Of a DNA stretch of 64,000 nucleotides, positions 59,525-64,000 are shown piece after piece. Every line of letters begins with the position of its first letter. Position 1 is the stretch's first letter. Both the position numbers and the translations under genes were made by a program. The notes under the pieces were generated by a model. It searched no databases. It was given only the letters and a program-made list of their open reading frames with translations, and was not told the DNA's origin. Origin of the DNA: Streptomyces sp. DSM 110735 (lineage in GTDB: Bacteria > Actinomycetota > Actinomycetes > Streptomycetales > Streptomycetaceae); contig NZ_JACYHF010000003.1 of NCBI RefSeq assembly GCF_016482685.1, positions 514,224 through 578,223 of the forward strand, read 5' to 3'.

Positions 59525-60144
59525 GACGGCCCTCCGGTCGGGTGCCCCAGGCACAGCGCGGCCGTGGGGCTCTGGAGCAGGGTGTGGACGAACAGCAGCT
59601 CGACGCCGTCCGGGTCCTCGGCGGTGAGCCGGTGCGGGGTGAGCGAGTCGAAGTGGGCGCTGTCCCCGGGCGCGAGCAGATGGCTGCCGTCGCCGAGTCC
59701 GAGCCTGAGGCGTCCCCTGAGGACGTACAGCCACTCCTCGCCGGGGTGGACGCGCACGATGTCGGGCCGGGCGCGGTACGGGATCTGCACGCGCAGCGCC
59801 TGCATCCCGCGCCCGGAGGACCCGGCCTGGAAGTAGGTCCAGCCGGCCGCGCTCGTCGGCTCCATGTCGGCGGCGCGTACGATCGCGTCCCGGTCGGCGG
59901 TGGTCTCGCCGAGCAGTTCGGAGACCGTCGTACCGTAGATGCGGGCGAGCGCGAGCAGCATCGGCAGCGAGGGCTGCCGCTGCCCGGTCTCCAGCCGGGA
60001 GAGGTGGGCCGGGGAGAGTCCGGCGGACCCCGCCGCGGCCTCCAGGGTGAGCCCGGCGCGACGGCGCAGGGCCCGCAGTTGCGGCGCCACGGCGGGCAGG
60101 TCGTCCCCCTGGCCCGCCGGTGGCACGGCGTCTGAGGCGTTCAT
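59521..60144 (-). CDS. XRE-cupin transcriptional regulator (hopanoid-cluster side)
   Basis: A 207-residue protein: XRE domain (VAPQLRALRRRAGLTLEAAAGSAGLSPAHLSRLETGQRQPSL) and cupin domain (VRVHPGEEWLYVLRGRLRLGLG, APGDSAHFDSLTPHRL). Two 15-bp TTGCC/GGCAA palindromes lie 21-55 bases upstream, most likely its own operators. ATG 60144 is near-adjacent to GGAGG; a GTG at 60162 is the alternative and might be leaderless. It is coupled to the DUF6126 gene. Confidence 0.9.
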   Translation of the reverse strand: MNASDAVPPAGQGDDLPAVAPQLRALRRRAGLTLEAAAGSAGLSPAHLSRLETGQRQPSLPMLLALARIYGTTVSELLGETTADRDAIVRAADMEPTSAAGWTYFQAGSSGRGMQALRVQIPYRARPDIVRVHPGEEWLYVLRGRLRLGLGDGSHLLAPGDSAHFDSLTPHRLTAEDPDGVELLFVHTLLQSPTAALCLGHPTGGPS

Positions 60145-60164
60145 GCCTCCATTGAGCCGCACTT

Positions 60165-60199
60165 TTGCCTGTGCGGCAATTTTCTTGCCTCAGAGGCAA
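60165..60199 (-). promoter_or_regulatory. Tandem TTGCC palindromes upstream of XRE-cupin gene
   Basis: TTGCC-TGTGC-GGCAA (60165-60179) and TTGCCT-CAG-AGGCAA (60185-60199) are two palindromes with centres 20 bases apart. This is the expected form of a pair of operator sites for a dimeric XRE regulator, here placed just upstream of its own gene. Confidence 0.78.
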
Positions 60200-60213
60200 A
60201 AACTTCGAGCGGC

Positions 60214-60265
60214 GAGCCTCAGCGCACCATCACCGCCCCGAGGCTCAGCGCAGCGTCACCGCCCC
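60214..60265. repeat. 26-bp duplication at the 3' end of the aminotransferase gene
   Basis: Two adjacent 26-base copies (60214-60239 and 60240-60265) differ at three positions; the second contains the aminotransferase stop codon. GAGCCTC (60214-60220) and GAGGCTC (60240-60246) also form an inverted repeat, so the duplication may have produced a terminator hairpin. Confidence 0.6.
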
Positions 60266-61641
60266 GCCACCGCCTGCTTGATCAGCGTCCGCCCGAAGTC
60301 CCACATCAGCCCGCCCCCGCTGTGCGCGTCGTCCATGACCGCCGTGAACGCCTCCACGAACCGCTCCACGTCCGCCTCGTCGATCACCAGCGGCGGAATC
60401 AGCTTGATCACCTCCAGGTGGTCGCCGGAGACCTGGGTGAGGATGCGGTGCCGTTGCAGCAGCGGTACGACGACCATCTGCGCGAAGAGCCCCTTGCGGG
60501 CGGTCTGGAGCATGGTCCAGCGCCCGCGCAGCTTGAGCGAGTCGGGGCGCCCGAACTCGATGCCGATCATCAGCCCGCGCCCGCGCACGTCGGCGAGCAG
60601 CTCGTACTTTTCGGTCAGCGCGGCGAGCCGGGACCTCAGCAACTCACCGACCGTGCGGGCGCGGGCGACGATCTGCTCGTCCTCCATGACGGAGAGCACG
60701 GCGAGCCCGGCGGCCATGGCCTGGGCGTTGGAGCCGAAGCTCGCGGAGTGCACCAGCACACGGTCCATGGACGAGTAGACCTTCTTGAAGATCCAGTCCT
60801 TGCCGAGGGTCGCGCTCACCGGCACATAGCCGCCGGAGAGTGCCTTGGCCACGCAGACCAGGTCCGGCTCCACGCCGTCCTCGTGCTGGTAGGCGTAGAA
60901 GTCGCCGGTGCGCCCGAGACCGGTCTGCACCTCGTCCGCGATGAGCAACGCCTTGTGCTTGTGCAGGAGTTCCTGCGCGGCCCGCAGATAACCGGGCGGC
61001 GCCTCGTGCACGCCCTTGCCCTGGATCGGCTCCACGACGAGGGCGGCCACGTCACCCTTCTTCAACTCCCGCTCCAGCGCGCCGAGATCACCGAGCGGTA
61101 CGGCGGTGTCGGGCAGCAGAGGGGCGAAGCCGTCGCGGAAGCCGCGCTCGCCGTTGACGGAGAGGGAGCCGGTGGTGAGGCCGTGGAAGGCGTGGTCGCA
61201 GTAGAGGACGCGGGGGCGCCCGGTGGCGTAACGGGCGAACTTGAGGGCTGTCTCGACGGCCTCGGTGCCGCTGTTGCCGAAGAACACCCGGTCCAGGTGC
61301 GGGCTGTGGACGAGGAGCCGCTCCGCGAGGAGACCGGGCAGGGGCTGGCAGTCGAAGCGGGTGAGGTCGGCGAGGTCGAGGTCGAGCACGTCGTGCAGCG
61401 CCTTGCGGACGACCGGGTGGTGGCGACCGAGACCCATCACGCCGAACCCGGCGAGCATGTCGAGGTAGTCGTTGCCGTCGGCGTCGTAGAAGTGGGCGCC
61501 CTCGGCCCGCTCGTAGACCTTGTCGAAGCCGATGGTGTGCAGCATGCGCGGGAGTTGGGGATTGAGATACCGCGCGTGCAGGTCGTACCGTTCGGCACCG
61601 CGCTCGGCGAGGAGGGCGCCGAGATCGAACTCCGTGCTCAT
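60256..61641 (-). CDS. Class III aminotransferase of hopanoid-cluster type (HpnO-like)
   Basis: A 461-residue PLP aminotransferase: FFGNSGTEAVETALKFARYATGR, CDHAFHGLTTGSLS, LIADEVQTGLGRTG and the PLP Lys in LVCVAKALSGGYVPVS are intact. In Streptomyces this gene follows dxs in hopanoid clusters and is thought to add the amino group of aminobacteriohopanetriol (established for HpnO elsewhere). Its ATG directly follows the dxs stop codon (TGAATG), showing coupling. Confidence 0.9.
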   Translation of the reverse strand: MSTEFDLGALLAERGAERYDLHARYLNPQLPRMLHTIGFDKVYERAEGAHFYDADGNDYLDMLAGFGVMGLGRHHPVVRKALHDVLDLDLADLTRFDCQPLPGLLAERLLVHSPHLDRVFFGNSGTEAVETALKFARYATGRPRVLYCDHAFHGLTTGSLSVNGERGFRDGFAPLLPDTAVPLGDLGALERELKKGDVAALVVEPIQGKGVHEAPPGYLRAAQELLHKHKALLIADEVQTGLGRTGDFYAYQHEDGVEPDLVCVAKALSGGYVPVSATLGKDWIFKKVYSSMDRVLVHSASFGSNAQAMAAGLAVLSVMEDEQIVARARTVGELLRSRLAALTEKYELLADVRGRGLMIGIEFGRPDSLKLRGRWTMLQTARKGLFAQMVVVPLLQRHRILTQVSGDHLEVIKLIPPLVIDEADVERFVEAFTAVMDDAHSGGGLMWDFGRTLIKQAVAGR

Positions 61642-63549
61642 TCAGCTCTCCTGTTTCTCCTGGCCCGGACGCCGGTGTACGTCGTACGCGGCGAGACTCC
61701 CGCTGATCCGCCCCGCGATCTCGACGGGCGTGAGCCCGATGTCCGCCAGCACCTCGGCACGCTTGGCGTGGGCGAGGAACTGCTCCGGAATGCCGAACCG
61801 CCGTACGGGCACGTCGACATCGGCGTCCCCGAGCGCGAGCGCGACCGCCGAACCGACTCCGGCGGACCGGCTGTTGTCCTCGACGACCGCCACCAGCCGG
61901 TGTTCGGCGGCGAGTTGGGGCAGCGCCGGGTCGACGGGCTTGACCCAGCGGGGGTCGACCACCGTGCAGCCGATCCCGCGTGCCGTGAGCAGGTTCGCCG
62001 CCTGGAGGCAGACGGACGCCATCACGCCGACGGCGACCAGCAGGACCTGGGGCTGTTCGTCGCGGTGGAGGACGTCCATGCCGCCCACCTGGCCGACCGC
62101 CGGGATCTCGGGTCCGGCGGACTCCTTGGGGAAGCGGACCAGCGTGGGCGCGTCGTCCACGGCGACGGCTTCCCGCAACTGCGACCGGAGTTGGGCGGCG
62201 TCGCGCGGGGCGGCGATGCGCAGTCCGGGGACGACCTGGAGGACGGACATGTCCCACATGCCGTTGTGCGAGGCGCCGTCCACACCCGTGACCCCGGCCC
62301 GGTCCAGGACGAAGGTCACCCCGCAGCGGTGCAGGGCGACGTCCATGAGGAGCTGGTCGAACGCGCGGTTGAGGAAGGTGGCGTAGACGGCGACGACGGG
62401 GTGCAGTCCCCCGGTGGCGAGCCCGGCGGCGGAGACGGCGGCGTGCTGTTCCGCGATGCCCACGTCCCACACCCGGTCGGGGAAGCGCTCCGCGAAGCGG
62501 CCGAGACCGACGGGGTGGAGCATGGCCGCCGTTATGGCGACGACGTCCTCGCGCTCCTCGCCGATGCGGACGATCTCGTCCTCGAACACCGAGGTCCAGG
62601 AAGGTCCGTTGGAGGGGGTGAGCGGTGCGCAGGTGAGCGGGTCCATCACGCCGACGGTGTGGAAGTGGTCGGCCTCGTCCGCGAGGGCGGGCGCGTAGCC
62701 CCTGCCCTTCTCGGTGAGGCAGTGGACGAGGACCGGACCGTGGAAGCGTTTCGCGCGGCGCAGCGCGGACTCGACGGCGCCGATGTCGTGCCCGTCGATG
62801 GGACCGACGTACTTCAGCCCCAGGTCCTCGAACATGCCCTGCGGGGCGAACGCGTCCTTGAAGCCCTTCTTGGCACCGTGCAGTGCCTCGTAGACGTACT
62901 TGCCGACGATCGGGGTGCCCCGGATCACCTGCTTGCCCCAGGCGAGGGCCTGTTCGTAGCCGTCGGTGGTGCGCAGGGTGGCGAGATGGTTGGCGAGACC
63001 GCCGATGGTGGGCGCGTAGGAGCGTTCGTTGTCGTTGACGACGATGATGAGCGGACGGTTCTTGGCGGCGGCGATGTTGTTCAGCGCCTCCCAGGCCATG
63101 CCGCCGGTCAGCGCGCCGTCCCCGATGACGGCGACCACATGGCCGCGCTCCCCCAGTACCTGGCGCGCCTTGGCGAGACCGTCGGCCCAGCCGAGCGCGT
63201 TGGAGGCGTGGCTGTTCTCGATGACGTCGTGCTCGGACTCCTCGCGCGAGGGATAGCCGGAAAGGCCGCCCTTGCCGCGCAGCTTGGAGAAATCCTGACG
63301 TCCCGTCAGCAGCTTGTGCACATAGCTCTGGTGGCCGGTGTCCCACAGGATGCGGTCCACGGGCGACTCGAAGACCCGGTGCAGGGCGATGGAGAGTTCC
63401 ACCACGCCCAGGTTGGGTCCGAGGTGACCGCCGGTCCTGGAGACCGCCTCCACCAGGAACTCCCGTACATCGGCGGACAGTTCGCCCAGCTCTTCCTTCG
63501 TCAGCGCCTTCAGGTCACGTGGTCCCCGGATTCTTTCCAGAATCGTCAC
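61642..63549 (-). CDS. dxs: 1-deoxy-D-xylulose-5-phosphate synthase (hopanoid-cluster copy)
   Basis: A 635-residue Dxs: [34 protein letters not shown], the TPP motif [30 protein letters not shown], and the C-terminal half with [17 protein letters not shown] and [19 protein letters not shown]. It condenses pyruvate and glyceraldehyde-3-phosphate, the first step of the MEP pathway. Placement between ispG and the HpnO-like gene makes it the copy dedicated to hopanoid precursors. GTG 63549 has GAGAGGGGG. Confidence 0.96.
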   Translation of the reverse strand: MTILERIRGPRDLKALTKEELGELSADVREFLVEAVSRTGGHLGPNLGVVELSIALHRVFESPVDRILWDTGHQSYVHKLLTGRQDFSKLRGKGGLSGYPSREESEHDVIENSHASNALGWADGLAKARQVLGERGHVVAVIGDGALTGGMAWEALNNIAAAKNRPLIIVVNDNERSYAPTIGGLANHLATLRTTDGYEQALAWGKQVIRGTPIVGKYVYEALHGAKKGFKDAFAPQGMFEDLGLKYVGPIDGHDIGAVESALRRAKRFHGPVLVHCLTEKGRGYAPALADEADHFHTVGVMDPLTCAPLTPSNGPSWTSVFEDEIVRIGEEREDVVAITAAMLHPVGLGRFAERFPDRVWDVGIAEQHAAVSAAGLATGGLHPVVAVYATFLNRAFDQLLMDVALHRCGVTFVLDRAGVTGVDGASHNGMWDMSVLQVVPGLRIAAPRDAAQLRSQLREAVAVDDAPTLVRFPKESAGPEIPAVGQVGGMDVLHRDEQPQVLLVAVGVMASVCLQAANLLTARGIGCTVVDPRWVKPVDPALPQLAAEHRLVAVVEDNSRSAGVGSAVALALGDADVDVPVRRFGIPEQFLAHAKRAEVLADIGLTPVEIAGRISGSLAAYDVHRRPGQEKQES

Positions 63550-63592
63550 GCCGGCCCCCTCTCGGTCCGTGTGCCGTGTCTCAACTCGCCTG

Positions 63593-64000
63593 TCACGACT
63601 GCCCGGTGCTCTCCTCCGCCTCCTCCGCGAGCCGCATCGCCTCCTCGATGAGCGTCTCCACGATCTTGGATTCCGGGACGGTCTTGACGACCTCGCCCTT
63701 GACGAAGATCTGGCCCTTGCCGTTGCCGGAGGCGACGCCGAGGTCGGCCTCGCGCGCCTCACCGGGACCGTTCACCACGCAGCCCATGACGGCGACGCGG
63801 AGGGGGACCTCCATGCCCGTCAGACCCGCGGTGACCTCCTCCGCCAGCTTGTACACGTCCACCTGCGCACGCCCGCAGGACGGGCAGGAGACGATCTCCA
63901 GACCGCGCTGCTTCAGGTTCAGGGACTCCAGGATCTGGAGACCGACCTTGACCTCCTCGGCGGGCGGCGCGGACAGGGAGACGCGGATCGTGTCGCCGAT
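63593..64000 (-). CDS. ispG: 4-hydroxy-3-methylbut-2-enyl diphosphate synthase IspG, C-terminal part (runs off window)
   Basis: The frame is open to the window end, so the gene begins beyond it. The visible part is the C-terminal iron-sulfur domain: [18 protein letters not shown], then the [4Fe-4S] Cys pair in [12 protein letters not shown], and [17 protein letters not shown] with the third Cys. It ends in an acidic tail ([17 protein letters not shown]). IspG converts cyclic MEcPP to HMBPP. It is 43 bases upstream of dxs in the same direction; in Streptomyces hopanoid clusters hpnH usually precedes it. Confidence 0.95.
   Translation of the reverse strand: MGDTIRVSLSAPPAEEVKVGLQILESLNLKQRGLEIVSCPSCGRAQVDVYKLAEEVTAGLTGMEVPLRVAVMGCVVNGPGEAREADLGVASGNGKGQIFVKGEVVKTVPESKIVETLIEEAMRLAEEAEESTGQS

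Noticed and set aside
60322..63651. A 1109-codon open frame on the + strand opposite dxs and the aminotransferase
   Set aside because: It is antisense to two intact, motif-rich genes; long antisense frames are expected at this GC content, and its composition (Arg/Gly/Asp/Glu-rich, no motifs) is non-coding.

Overview
The window is 64 kb of very GC-rich actinobacterial DNA. Gene content points to a Streptomyces chromosome: a conservon (cvnA-D), a whiJ-like cluster (HATPase, XRE/DUF5753, DUF397), DUF574-type methyltransferases, a SpoIIE phosphatase, a DasR-type operator before a chitinase, and the edge of a hopanoid/MEP gene cluster. About 68 protein genes (two cut by the window ends, two broken) and one tRNA are supported. 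Coding is dense and many genes are translationally coupled (ATGA/GTGA overlaps). No phage, transposon, CRISPR array or rRNA was seen.

Layout. 1-9.7 kb: end of an alcohol dehydrogenase, two flavin-binding (PNPOx) proteins and a DosS-like two-GAF histidine kinase (a redox/hypoxia-type group), then rhodanese, F420-type reductase with divergent HxlR regulator, GAF-SpoIIE phosphatase, two paralogous small proteins, DUF6343 and a UdgX-type uracil-DNA glycosylase. 9.9-13.4 kb: accessory respiratory genes (cytochrome b facing ctaF-ctaD). 13.6-18.6 kb: a frameshifted DUF574 methyltransferase, the whiJ-like cluster, an intact DUF574 paralogue and a type II NADH dehydrogenase-like protein. 18.7-23.9 kb: a probable BlaI regulon (membrane glycosyltransferase, GT4, PAP2 phosphatase, BlaI, M56 protease) carrying two matching palindromes. 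23.9-33.8 kb: a crcB pair, then a LysR-controlled, tightly coupled catabolic operon (aldehyde dehydrogenase, APC permease, FAD oxidase, D-threonine-aldolase-like enzyme), and a TetR/acyl-CoA ligase pair with a TetR-type operator. 33.9-40.9 kb: tRNA-Pro, split transketolase, XRE-cupin/GNAT, and LysR-kbl-tdh for threonine catabolism. 41.2-45.7 kb: conservon with a GAF protein. 46-51.7 kb: IclR-controlled catabolic cluster (intradiol dioxygenase, citryl-CoA-lyase-like, CaiB CoA-transferase, divergent amidohydrolase). 51.7-59.3 kb: barstar-like protein, GH19 chitinase, an in-frame ABC-ATPase/histidine-kinase deletion scar beside an orphan response regulator, MBL hydrolase, amino acid dehydrogenase, GDSL hydrolase, tyrosine phosphatase. 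59.4-64 kb: DUF6126 and XRE-cupin regulator, then an ispG-dxs-aminotransferase run typical of Streptomyces hopanoid clusters, continuing past the window.

Most notable signals: the shared BlaI-type palindromes at 21610-21627 and 22419-22438 joining envelope-lipid genes to a BlaI/M56 switch; two catabolic operons whose substrates cannot be named from known pathways; the fusion scar at 53608-53949; and a CACATG/CATGTG repeat family found in intergenic DNA and inside the tail of cvnA as His-Met repeats. Functions are from recognised motifs and family knowledge only; no database search was run.
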